From contig CAXBPY010000056.1 of the NCBI GenBank assembly GCA_963977675.1, forward strand, positions 1 through 19,209: a stretch of DNA of 19,209 nucleotides, read 5' to 3'. The notes below the pieces were generated by a model that was not told the origin of the DNA, ran no database searches, and saw only the letters and a list, made by a program, of their open reading frames with translations. The translations under genes were made by a program, and so were the position numbers. Positions 10,681 to 16,657 of this stretch are shown in pieces (within the stretch, counting starts at the first letter, position 1; the number at the start of each line of letters is the position of its first letter). The stretch is from CAXBPY01 sp003455275. Lineage in GTDB: Bacteria; Bacteroidota; Bacteroidia; Chitinophagales; UBA10324.

Positions 10681-10754
10681 GCCGATGTAGCTCAGTTGGC
10701 CAGAGCTACTGATTTGTAATCAGTGGGTCGGGGGTTCGAATCCCTCCATCGGCT
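10681..10754 (+). tRNA. tRNA-Thr (UGU)
   Basis: Acceptor GCCGATG (10681-10687) pairs with CATCGGC (10747-10753). The anticodon stem ACTGA/TCAGT has anticodon TGT at 10715-10717. Discriminator T; CCA is not encoded. First tRNA of the cluster, corresponding in position and anticodon to E. coli thrU. Confidence 0.96.
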
Positions 10755-10768
10755 CTGTAGAAAAAATC

Positions 10769-10851
10769 GGGGAGATTCCAGAGTGGCCAAATGGGGCAGA
10801 CTGTAAATCTGTTGTCTTACGACTTCGAAAGTTCAAATCTTTCTCTCCCCA
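10769..10851 (+). tRNA. tRNA-Tyr (GUA)
   Basis: Class II tRNA of 83 nt with a long variable arm. Acceptor GGGGAGA (10769-10775) pairs with TCTCCCC (10844-10850), and anticodon GTA is at 10803-10805. Discriminator A, no encoded CCA. It corresponds to tyrU in the E. coli cluster. Confidence 0.96.
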
Positions 10852-10893
10852 CTTGATTGATTCAGGATTTCCTGATTCATGAGATGTGAAATA

Positions 10894-10905
10894 GTTCTTT
10901 GAAAA
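10894..10905 (+). promoter_or_regulatory. boxA-like motif inside the tRNA operon
   Basis: GTTCTTTGAAAA shares its first nine bases with the boxA-like motif before the 23S gene (768). It lies in the 137-base gap between tRNA-Tyr and tRNA-Gly and may load antitermination factors on this mixed tRNA/mRNA transcript. That role is inference. Confidence 0.45.
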
Positions 10906-10953
10906 GGAAGTAATGAGAAATCAAAAACTTTCTTAATACCAAAATGAAATAGG

Positions 10954-10971
10954 CTGAAAAGAAATTTTCAG
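10954..10971 (+). other. GAAA-tetraloop hairpin between tRNA-Tyr and tRNA-Gly
   Basis: CTGAAAA (10954-10960), loop GAAA, TTTTCAG (10965-10971): seven perfect pairs. Only TTTG follows, so it is a poor terminator. It could be a processing or stabilising hairpin, or a partial attenuator. Confidence 0.5.
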
Positions 10972-10988
10972 TTTGAATAAGATAACAA

Positions 10989-11061
10989 GCGGGAGTAGCT
11001 CAGTTGGTAGAGCATCAGCCTTCCAAGCTGAGGGTCGCGGGTTCGAGTCTCGTCTCCCGCT
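10989..11061 (+). tRNA. tRNA-Gly (UCC)
   Basis: Acceptor GCGGGAG (10989-10995) pairs with CTCCCGC (11054-11060). The anticodon stem TCAGC/GCTGA has anticodon TCC at 11022-11024. Discriminator T, no CCA. It corresponds to glyT in E. coli. Confidence 0.96.
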
Positions 11062-11065
11062 CTTC

Positions 11066-11138
11066 GCCAATGTAGCTCAGTTGGTAGAGCACATCCTTGG
11101 TAGGGATGAGGTCACCGGTTCGATTCTGGTCATTGGCT
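11066..11138 (+). tRNA. tRNA-Thr (GGU)
   Basis: Acceptor GCCAATG (11066-11072) pairs with CATTGGC (11131-11137). The anticodon stem CATCC/GGATG has anticodon GGT at 11099-11101. Discriminator T, no CCA. It corresponds to thrT, directly before tufB in E. coli, and is the closest relative of the tRNA-like element that follows. Confidence 0.96.
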
Positions 11139-11158
11139 CTAACGACACTTGAAATTTT

Positions 11159-11229
11159 GTTAATGAAATTCTTTGGAAGAACATCCTGTATTAGAAGGAT
11201 GAAAATTGGTTCGAATCCAATCATTGACA
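11159..11229 (+). ncRNA. tRNA-like element in the tuf leader (mimic or degenerate tRNA)
   Basis: 71 nt that fold as a cloverleaf. Acceptor GTTAATG (11159-11165) pairs with CATTGAC (11222-11228), seven pairs including one G-U. The D-like arm is TTCT/AGAA around TTGGA. The anticodon-like arm is CATCCT/AGGATG around an 8-nt loop (a 10-nt loop if five pairs are counted). The T arm ATTGG-TTCGAAT-CCAAT (11205-11221) is perfect and carries the invariant T54, T55, C56, A58 and G53-C61. Base 8 is A, not T. It aligns with the preceding tRNA-Thr(GGU), but pairs 2-71, 50-64 and 51-63 have changed on both strands (C-G to T-A), so pairing is preserved. The anticodon loop size excludes an ordinary decoding tRNA. 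A regulatory mimic bound by EF-Tu or a processing enzyme is inference. Confidence 0.7.
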
Positions 11230-11230
11230 C

Positions 11231-11246
11231 AAAGGAGAAATCCTTT
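11231..11246 (+). other. GAAA-tetraloop hairpin in the tuf leader
   Basis: AAAGGA, loop GAAA, TCCTTT: six perfect pairs starting two bases after the tRNA-like element. It contains AAGGAG, a Shine-Dalgarno-like string, but about 50 bases before the tuf ATG, too far for initiation there. Confidence 0.55.
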
Positions 11247-11273
11247 AACCAATAAAATTTAAAACTAATAACA

Positions 11274-11288
11274 TCTAAAAAATTTAGA
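11274..11288 (+). other. AT-rich hairpin abutting the tuf start codon
   Basis: TCTAAA, loop AAA, TTTAGA: six pairs ending one base before the ATG at 11290. It is weak, but placed where it could hinder ribosome access to this highly expressed gene. Chance is possible in such AT-rich DNA. Confidence 0.4.
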
Positions 11289-11289
11289 C

Positions 11290-12477
11290 ATGGCAAAAGA
11301 AAAATTTGAAAGAACCAAGCCCCATGTGAACATTGGAACTATCGGGCATGTGGACCACGGTAAAACTACTTTGACTGCGGCTATCACGGAGGTTCTTGCT
11401 AACAAGGGTCTTGCACAAAAACGCTCGTATGACTCAATTGACTCTGCACCTGAAGAAAAGGAAAGAGGTATTACCATCAACACTGCGCATGTTGAGTATG
11501 AAACAGCAAGCCGTCACTATGCACATGTGGATTGCCCGGGTCACGCTGACTATATTAAGAACATGGTAACTGGTGCCGCTCAAATGGATGGAGCAATCAT
11601 TGTTATCGCTGCTACTGATGGACCAATGGCCCAAACTCGCGAGCACATTCTTCTGGCTCGTCAGGTAGGTGTACCGGCATTAGTTGTATTTTTAAATAAG
11701 TGCGACCTCGTTGACGATCCTGAATTGTTGGAACTCGTGGAAATGGAAGTTCGTGAATTGTTAAACTTCTATAAATTCCCTGGTGATACTATTAAAATCA
11801 TTCGTGGTTCTGCTTTGAAAGCATTGAACAAAGATCCTGAAGGAATCAAGTCTATTGAAACTTTGATGGATGCTGTTGACAATGATATTCCAATGCCGGT
11901 GCGTGCGAAGGACAAGCCATTCCTGATGCCGGTTGAAGATGTTTTCTCAATTACAGGCCGTGGAACAGTTGCTACTGGTCGTATCGAGAGAGGCGCAATT
12001 CATACAGGTGATGCAGTTGAAATTGTTGGTTTGATGGATCAATCATTAAAATCAACTGTTACAGGAGTTGAAATGTTCCGCAAGATTCTTGACGATGGAG
12101 AAGCTGGTGATAATGTTGGTCTTCTTCTTCGCGGTATTGAAAAGGACGATATCCGTCGCGGAATGGTAGTATGTGCTCCTGGTTCAATTACTCCACACAC
12201 TGATTTCAAATGTGAAGTCTATGTTCTTTCAAAAGAAGAAGGTGGCCGTCATACTCCTTTCTTCAATAAATACCGTCCTCAGTTTTACATGAGAACAACT
12301 GATGTAACTGGTGAAGTTGAATTACCATCAGGTGTTGAAATGGTGATGCCTGGAGATAATATTCAAATGACTGTAAAGCTCATCACTCCTGTTGCTATGG
12401 AAAAAGGTCTTCGTTTTGCGATTCGTGAAGGTGGAAGAACTGTAGGTGCGGGTCAGGTGACTGAGGTAATTAAGTAA
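11290..12477 (+). CDS. tuf: Translation elongation factor Tu (EF-Tu)
   Basis: 395 residues, full length. EF-Tu is the GTPase that carries aminoacyl-tRNA to the ribosomal A site in the cytoplasm. The G domain has GHVDHGKT (19-26, P-loop), RGITI (59-63, switch I), DCPGHAD (81-87, switch II) and NKCD (136-139). The beta-barrel domains 2 and 3 follow and end with GGRTVGAGQVTEVIK. DGPMAQTREH has Ala where many EF-Tus have Pro, a mild variant. Start ATG at 11290; the leader has no Shine-Dalgarno motif near the start but holds a tRNA-like element and two hairpins. It lies behind four tRNAs as E. coli tufB does. Codon use is biased to GGT/CGT/GTT, as expected for a highly expressed gene. Confidence 0.98.
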   Translation: MAKEKFERTKPHVNIGTIGHVDHGKTTLTAAITEVLANKGLAQKRSYDSIDSAPEEKERGITINTAHVEYETASRHYAHVDCPGHADYIKNMVTGAAQMDGAIIVIAATDGPMAQTREHILLARQVGVPALVVFLNKCDLVDDPELLELVEMEVRELLNFYKFPGDTIKIIRGSALKALNKDPEGIKSIETLMDAVDNDIPMPVRAKDKPFLMPVEDVFSITGRGTVATGRIERGAIHTGDAVEIVGLMDQSLKSTVTGVEMFRKILDDGEAGDNVGLLLRGIEKDDIRRGMVVCAPGSITPHTDFKCEVYVLSKEEGGRHTPFFNKYRPQFYMRTTDVTGEVELPSGVEMVMPGDNIQMTVKLITPVAMEKGLRFAIREGGRTVGAGQVTEVIK

Positions 12478-12498
12478 TTTGTAAAATTGAAATTAATG

Positions 12499-12548
12499 TT
12501 TTCGGGTTTAGGGTCGGAGGTTTGAGCTTCTTACTTTAAACCCGAAAA
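12499..12548 (+). other. Large stem-loop between tuf and tRNA-Trp
   Basis: TTTTCGGGTTTA (12499-12510) and TAAACCCGAAAA (12537-12548) are perfect complements (12 bp) around a 26-nt loop that can itself pair partly. No T run follows, so it is not a classical terminator. It probably marks RNA processing or protects the 3' end of the tuf message. Confidence 0.7.
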
Positions 12549-12565
12549 ACTTTAAGAAACATTTT

Positions 12566-12638
12566 ACGGGTGTAGCTCAATTGGTAGAGTAGCGGTCTCC
12601 AAAACCGTTGGCTGAGGGTTCGAGACCTTCCACCCGTG
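12566..12638 (+). tRNA. tRNA-Trp (CCA)
   Basis: Acceptor ACGGGTG (12566-12572) pairs with CACCCGT (12631-12637). The anticodon stem GCGGT/ACCGT has anticodon CCA at 12599-12601. Discriminator G; the 3' CCA is not encoded. It lies between tuf and secE, an arrangement known from many bacteria. Confidence 0.96.
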
Positions 12639-12653
12639 CAACAGAAAAACAAG

Positions 12654-12845
12654 ATGAATAAATTAACAGCATATTTCCGTGAGTCATATACTGAATTAGT
12701 AACCAAGGTTTCTTGGCCTACATGGGATGAACTAATGAACAGTGCAATAGTTGTTGCAACTGCCGCACTAGTAATGGCCGCATTTGTTTGGGTAATGGAT
12801 GAGGCAAGCCGCCTTGTACTCGAAACATTTTACAAATCATTCTAA
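12654..12845 (+). CDS. secE: Preprotein translocase subunit SecE
   Basis: 63 residues: an amphipathic N-terminal helix with the conserved KVSWPTWDEL segment (18-27), then one membrane helix (about 30-49). This is the short single-span SecE that clamps SecY in the inner-membrane Sec channel. ATG at 12654 was chosen over the in-frame GTG at 12636, which overlaps the 3' end of tRNA-Trp and adds residues not expected for SecE. Only 15 bases separate the tRNA from the ATG, so cleavage of the tRNA 3' end would create a very short secE leader. nusG follows 15 bases after the stop. Confidence 0.95.
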   Translation: MNKLTAYFRESYTELVTKVSWPTWDELMNSAIVVATAALVMAAFVWVMDEASRLVLETFYKSF

Positions 12846-12860
12846 ATATCCTGAAATAAA

Positions 12861-13427
12861 ATGAGTACCACCACAGAAGAAAAAAAATGGTATGTAATGC
12901 GCGTCATCAGTGGTAAAGAGCGCAAGACCAAGGAATATATTGACGGAGAAATCAGCCGCTCAAAGTGGGGAAATATTATTTCGCAAGTGCTGGTTCCTAT
13001 GGAAAAGGTTTATAAGGTAAAGAATGGAAAAAAAACAATTAAGGAGAGAAACTTTTTCCCGGGATATGTTTTGATGGAAGCGGATGAAACCAAACTCACC
13101 GGTGAAATGATTCGCACCATTCGTGACATCACAGGTGTAATTAATTTTCTTCAGGGAAACAGCGGCAAGCCTCAGGCGCTTCGCAAAGCCGAAGTAAACA
13201 GAATACTTGGAAAGGTAGATGAAATGGCCGGTGTGGGCGAAACGGCGGTTGAGCCATTCCTTGTGGGAGAGACCGTGAAAATTATTGACGGACCGTTCAA
13301 TGATTTCAACGGAACCATTGAAGAAATTAATGAAGAGAAAAAGAAACTGAAAGTGGAAGTGAGAATCTTCGGACGCAAAACTCCGGTAGAACTCAATTAC
13401 ACCCAGGTGGAAAAAATAGCCGGATAA
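12861..13427 (+). CDS. nusG: Transcription termination/antitermination protein NusG
   Basis: 188 residues. The NGN domain (about 8-120) begins KKWYVMRVISGKERKTKEYI and includes ERNFFPGYVLME. The KOW domain (about 130-188) has GETVKIIDGPFNDFNGTIEE. NusG binds RNA polymerase, aids processivity, and links to Rho or S10. Start ATG at 12861 with an A-rich leader and no Shine-Dalgarno. It follows secE by 15 bases, the standard secE-nusG pair. After it comes a 112-base gap before rplK; this may hold a ribosomal-protein leader structure (CTGAA/TTCAG enclosing CCC/GGG near 13447-13473), which I could not assign. Confidence 0.97.
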   Translation: MSTTTEEKKWYVMRVISGKERKTKEYIDGEISRSKWGNIISQVLVPMEKVYKVKNGKKTIKERNFFPGYVLMEADETKLTGEMIRTIRDITGVINFLQGNSGKPQALRKAEVNRILGKVDEMAGVGETAVEPFLVGETVKIIDGPFNDFNGTIEEINEEKKKLKVEVRIFGRKTPVELNYTQVEKIAG

Positions 13428-13539
13428 AAATTTTTGATTCGTTCTGCTGAACCCAATGATGGGCTTCCTTCAGTCAGACTTGGCAGCATCAAAAAAAAAC
13501 CGGTGGATCTTAACTAAAACAAAAAGTAAAAATTAAATC

Positions 13540-13980
13540 ATGGCAAAAGAAATAGAAACCTTTGTGAAGCTCCAGGTGAAAGGTGGACAGGCGAACCCTG
13601 CTCCTCCTATTGGTCCGGCGCTCGGTGCAAAGGGTGTTAACATCATGGAATTCTGCAAGCAGTTCAATGCACGCACGCAGGATAAAATGGGTAAAGTTCT
13701 TCCGGTGGTGCTCACTGTTTTCAAGGACAAGAGTTTCACTTTCGAGATTAAAACTCCTCCTGCAGCAGTGCAGATTCTGGAAGCACTGAAACTTCAAAGC
13801 GGAAGTAAGGAACCTAACCGTAACAAGGTTGGAAAAATTACCTGGGCACAAATAGAAGTGATTGCTAAGGACAAAATGCCTGACCTCAACTGTTTCACTG
13901 TGGAATCAGCAATGAAGATGGTTGCAGGAACCGCACGCTCTATGGGTGTGACGGTAGAAGGCAAAGCACCCTGGGCTTAA
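13540..13980 (+). CDS. rplK: 50S ribosomal protein uL11
   Basis: 146 residues, normal length. uL11 sits at the base of the L7/L12 stalk and binds the GTPase-associated region of 23S rRNA. The N-terminal domain has LQVKGGQANPAPPIGPALGA with the proline-rich hinge, and the C-terminal rRNA-binding domain ends with VAGTARSMGVTVEGKAPWA. Start ATG at 13540, A-rich leader. It is the last gene of the tRNA-tuf-secE-nusG operon here: a strong terminator follows within 50 bases and rplA, which normally comes next in this cluster, is absent. Confidence 0.98.
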   Translation: MAKEIETFVKLQVKGGQANPAPPIGPALGAKGVNIMEFCKQFNARTQDKMGKVLPVVLTVFKDKSFTFEIKTPPAAVQILEALKLQSGSKEPNRNKVGKITWAQIEVIAKDKMPDLNCFTVESAMKMVAGTARSMGVTVEGKAPWA

Positions 13981-14027
13981 CTTCAGGTTATTAGTTTACC
14001 GTAATCGGTTATTAGTAATACAATTTG

Positions 14028-14063
14028 AAAGCGCTCCGAAGAAATTCGGGGCGCTTTTTTTTT
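14028..14063 (+). terminator. Strong intrinsic terminator after rplK
   Basis: AAAGCGCTCCGAA (14028-14040), loop GAAA, TTCGGGGCGCTTT (14045-14057): 13 pairs with one G-U, followed by further T to 14063. It ends the tuf-secE-nusG-rplK unit. Confidence 0.92.
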
Positions 14064-14082
14064 CTAAGTTGTTGGTGTTGTC

Positions 14083-14111
14083 CCTGCCTGGTGTTTTCAC
14101 AGGCAGGTTTT
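14083..14111 (+). terminator. Second hairpin, possible back-up terminator
   Basis: CCTGCCTG (14083-14090) pairs perfectly with CAGGCAGG (14100-14107), and TTTT plus a pyrimidine-rich tract follows. It lies 20 bases behind the main terminator, forming a tandem. Confidence 0.6.
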
Positions 14112-14152
14112 CATCTTCTCAAACCTAACGATAATTTTTTTTCATCAGTATT

Positions 14153-14237
14153 AACCTTAATAGAAATATGCTGAGATAAAAAACCAACCTTATTAATAAT
14201 TTATTGATGTGGGGTTGTGTTTTGTTCTACTAAGGTT
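14153..14237. repeat. Imperfect inverted repeat in the rplK/L,D-transpeptidase gap
   Basis: AACCTTAATAGAA (14153-14165) and TTCTACTAAGGTT (14225-14237) are complementary at 12 of 13 positions. Inside, AAAAAACCAACC and GGGGTTGTGTTTTG pair partly. AACCTTA recurs at 14187. It could be a miniature repeat, a 3' hairpin of the minus-strand gene ending at 14291, or chance AT-rich structure. Nothing else is visible in 14112-14290. Confidence 0.4.
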
Positions 14238-14290
14238 TAGCATCTTTTGTTTTTTATCCCGAAGGAATTCTGTATACCATTTTCAAATCT

Positions 14291-15910
14291 TCAAATCTTT
14301 ATATCCTTAAATTCCCGATAAATGTCTTCATAGAAAACAATTTTTCCATTCACTACTTCACATAAGTTGTAGCGGATATACACGGGCACAGTTTCTTTCA
14401 GGTTCACCTGCTTCTTCATTTTTTTTCCAAACCAGGTACTGATGCTGTCAGTTGGATATTTTACGGAATCAATTTTTGCAAGCTGGTAGGCAAGTGCTAC
14501 TGCTTTTTCAATACGAATACAACCGTGACTCAATGCGCGATAATCTTTTTTAAACAAGCCTCGTGCGTCCGTTTCATGCATGTAAATTCCATACTTATTA
14601 TTGAAAATAAATTTTACAACGCCTAATGAATTGTCTTCGCCTTCCCGCTGCCTGATAATAAATGGAAAATATTTCTTGCTGTATTTCTTCCAGGCAATTT
14701 TTGAAGCATCAATTATTTCACGGCTTTGATTGAGAACATCCATGTTGTGTTTGCGCAAATAAGCAGTATCGCGTTGCAGGTGTGGTAAAATTTCTTTTGT
14801 GGCAATGCTGAATGGAACATACCAATAGGGGAAGAGAATGAAATATCCGACTTTCCCATTCAGTACCGGACTTAAATGATGAGGAGGTTCGCCGCAAATA
14901 ATTTTTGAAAACAACCGCACTGTATCATCAACAGTATAATCGAGGTGAAAAGAAGGCAGGTTTACAAAGATGTATCGCAATGGAAAACTATCAGGCTCTG
15001 CGCGCCATTGATCCAGCGTTAATGAAATCTGTTTGATACGGTCAGCAGGAGAGTAGTTCATCGCAGCCAGCGTCCGTTTTCCAGGAACTCCATCATCAAA
15101 CAATCCATGCGTTCGCTGAAATGATTTTATTGCAAGAACTACTTTCATTGAATCACTTCGGTGCAAGGTTGAATCATAATCGCAACTTGCTGTTAACCTT
15201 TCTTTCAGCAACTCACGAAATTCTTTTGTTCGCGATGGGGTATCAGGCACCTGAATCCAAATTGCATTTTCAAATTGAGAACGAAATGTTCTTAATTCAT
15301 TTTTCAAAGCGCTGTATTGGGGATGCTTAGGTTCATACACTGAAACCACGGCACTGAAAGATTTTTTGAGAATAAATTCATTCAGTAATGCAATAAGCAT
15401 GGAATCAGAAAACCTTTTTTCTTTTCGGATGCGAATGCTGTCCGGGGAGTACTGTGAGAAACACAGCTCGTTGGCTGCTTGAAAAAAAGCATCACACATC
15501 AGTACTTCAGTACGGGCAAAAAGTGCTGCATCATTTGCCGAATTAGAATCCAATCTTGATGCAGTAATGTCGTTCACAATTTTTTGAAGATGAAACCTGG
15601 TGGGAGTCAGTCCTGCATTTTCTGAATCATATAAAGCATTAATCAATGAATCTGTGATTGCCAACCACTGCGAACTATCACTGAATGAAGGGAGATTTTT
15701 TTTTGCTGATAAAAACTTGCTGACGGCATGAGGGCAAAAGAGTGAGTCACTAAATTCTTTGCTGAGCGAATAATCTATCCATTCTTTCAGGTGTTCTTCA
15801 ACTGCTTTTCGGAAATGATTGGATGAAACAATATCCTGTTTCGGCGGCGCTGACTGGCACGAACATAAAATCAGTAAAACTGAAAACAGATAAATCAGAG
15901 GGCGATTCAT
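14291..15910 (-). CDS. Lipoprotein L,D-transpeptidase (YcbB/LdtD-like)
   Basis: 539 residues. L,D-transpeptidases make 3-3 peptidoglycan cross-links or attach proteins to the wall in the periplasm. The N-terminus MNRPLIYLFSVLLILCSCQS is a lipoprotein signal with the likely acylated Cys18. A long helical region (about 30-250) follows, then a peptidoglycan-binding segment (about 258-286, IKSFQRTHGLFDDGVPGKRT), then the YkuD catalytic domain (about 310-480) with H445 (IYMHETDARGLF) and SHGCIR (461-466, nucleophile C464). Order and size match the large E. coli YcbB type. Start ATG at 15910. The upstream intergenic region (15911-16054) is shared with a divergent secreted protein. No complete -33/-7 promoter was found. 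Confidence 0.92.
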   Translation of the reverse strand: MNRPLIYLFSVLLILCSCQSAPPKQDIVSSNHFRKAVEEHLKEWIDYSLSKEFSDSLFCPHAVSKFLSAKKNLPSFSDSSQWLAITDSLINALYDSENAGLTPTRFHLQKIVNDITASRLDSNSANDAALFARTEVLMCDAFFQAANELCFSQYSPDSIRIRKEKRFSDSMLIALLNEFILKKSFSAVVSVYEPKHPQYSALKNELRTFRSQFENAIWIQVPDTPSRTKEFRELLKERLTASCDYDSTLHRSDSMKVVLAIKSFQRTHGLFDDGVPGKRTLAAMNYSPADRIKQISLTLDQWRAEPDSFPLRYIFVNLPSFHLDYTVDDTVRLFSKIICGEPPHHLSPVLNGKVGYFILFPYWYVPFSIATKEILPHLQRDTAYLRKHNMDVLNQSREIIDASKIAWKKYSKKYFPFIIRQREGEDNSLGVVKFIFNNKYGIYMHETDARGLFKKDYRALSHGCIRIEKAVALAYQLAKIDSVKYPTDSISTWFGKKMKKQVNLKETVPVYIRYNLCEVVNGKIVFYEDIYREFKDIKI

Positions 15911-16054
15911 TCAGGTATCTGGACAACTAAAGTTGAAATGCGAATGTAGAGTTCGATCAATGAGGCCGAATTATTTTTCTACACAAAAAATTTAGGCTTT
16001 GACTTCAGTTAATTTATTATAATCGTTTCCTGAATTTTAATTATAAATTTTAAC

Positions 16055-16567
16055 ATGAAAAGACTTCACATACTTTTTTCAATTACAATTCTACTATCAC
16101 TTTATTCTTTCAGTTCATTTTCCCAGAGTGCACCGCTGCCGAATAAAATCGCGTTCAATGATGCTTCGGATTATAAAAAATATGAGAAGGATTTTGTCGC
16201 CTCTTTCAACTGGCTTGAAGGCCAGCCACTCAATAGCACTCGCAGTGATATTAAATCTGTTGATGCATTTCTTCTTCAATGGATGGTGGGAACACCTGAT
16301 GTTTCAATTTCTGTAAATGGATATGCAACTGATATGGCAAAAAAAAATCCGGATATGCTCATTTACTACATGGGTGGCTGGTCAAGGTATGTAATTGAAC
16401 ACCCGGAAGAAAAGGACTCAATAAAATTTCACCTTGCAGCTGTTGAAGAAGTCTTGAAAATTTATAAAGGAATGAATGGAGTGAAAAAGGATAAAAAGAT
16501 TGATAAACTGGTTTTACTTCAAACAGAAGGAAAGCTGGAAGAATACATCAAGTCACAGATTAAGTAA
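16055..16567 (+). CDS. Secreted hypothetical protein
   Basis: 170 residues; I do not recognise the family. MKRLHILFSITILLSLYSFS is a clear Sec signal peptide with likely cleavage after SFS23 before Gln24. No lipobox cysteine is present and the mature protein has none, so it is probably soluble in the periplasm or exported. The mature part is mixed alpha/beta by eye, with an aromatic region (SFNWLEGQ, LLQWMVG, YYMGGWSRYV) and a lysine-rich, helical C-terminus (KGMNGVKKDKKIDKLVLLQ). Start ATG at 16055 with an A/T-rich leader. It is divergent from the L,D-transpeptidase and precedes nuoA by 90 bases on the same strand. No functional link to either is evident. Confidence 0.75.
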   Translation: MKRLHILFSITILLSLYSFSSFSQSAPLPNKIAFNDASDYKKYEKDFVASFNWLEGQPLNSTRSDIKSVDAFLLQWMVGTPDVSISVNGYATDMAKKNPDMLIYYMGGWSRYVIEHPEEKDSIKFHLAAVEEVLKIYKGMNGVKKDKKIDKLVLLQTEGKLEEYIKSQIK

Positions 16568-16657
16568 ATTCATGAAGAAAAAATTTTCTTTGCCACAAAC
16601 ACTGTAAACGATACTTGCAATTCAGAAACTATTTTCGAACCCTGATTAAAAATTAAA

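Noticed and set aside
11159..11229. The tRNA-like element as an ordinary decoding tRNA
   Set aside because: The anticodon loop is 8-10 nt rather than 7, base 8 is not T, the D arm is short and no anticodon is in the right place. It was kept as a tRNA-like element instead.
12499..12548. The stem-loop after tuf as a rho-independent terminator
   Set aside because: No T run follows the stem, and the loop of 26 nt is long for a terminator.
12636..12653. GTG start for secE
   Set aside because: It overlaps the tRNA-Trp 3' end; the ATG at 12654 gives the standard SecE N-terminus.
13510..13851. Minus-strand frames over rplK
   Set aside because: They are shadows of a conserved ribosomal protein gene.
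15999..16023. TTGACT ... TATAAT as a sigma-70-type promoter for the gene at 16055
   Set aside because: The spacer is only 13 bases, too short, and Bacteroidota use a different consensus.
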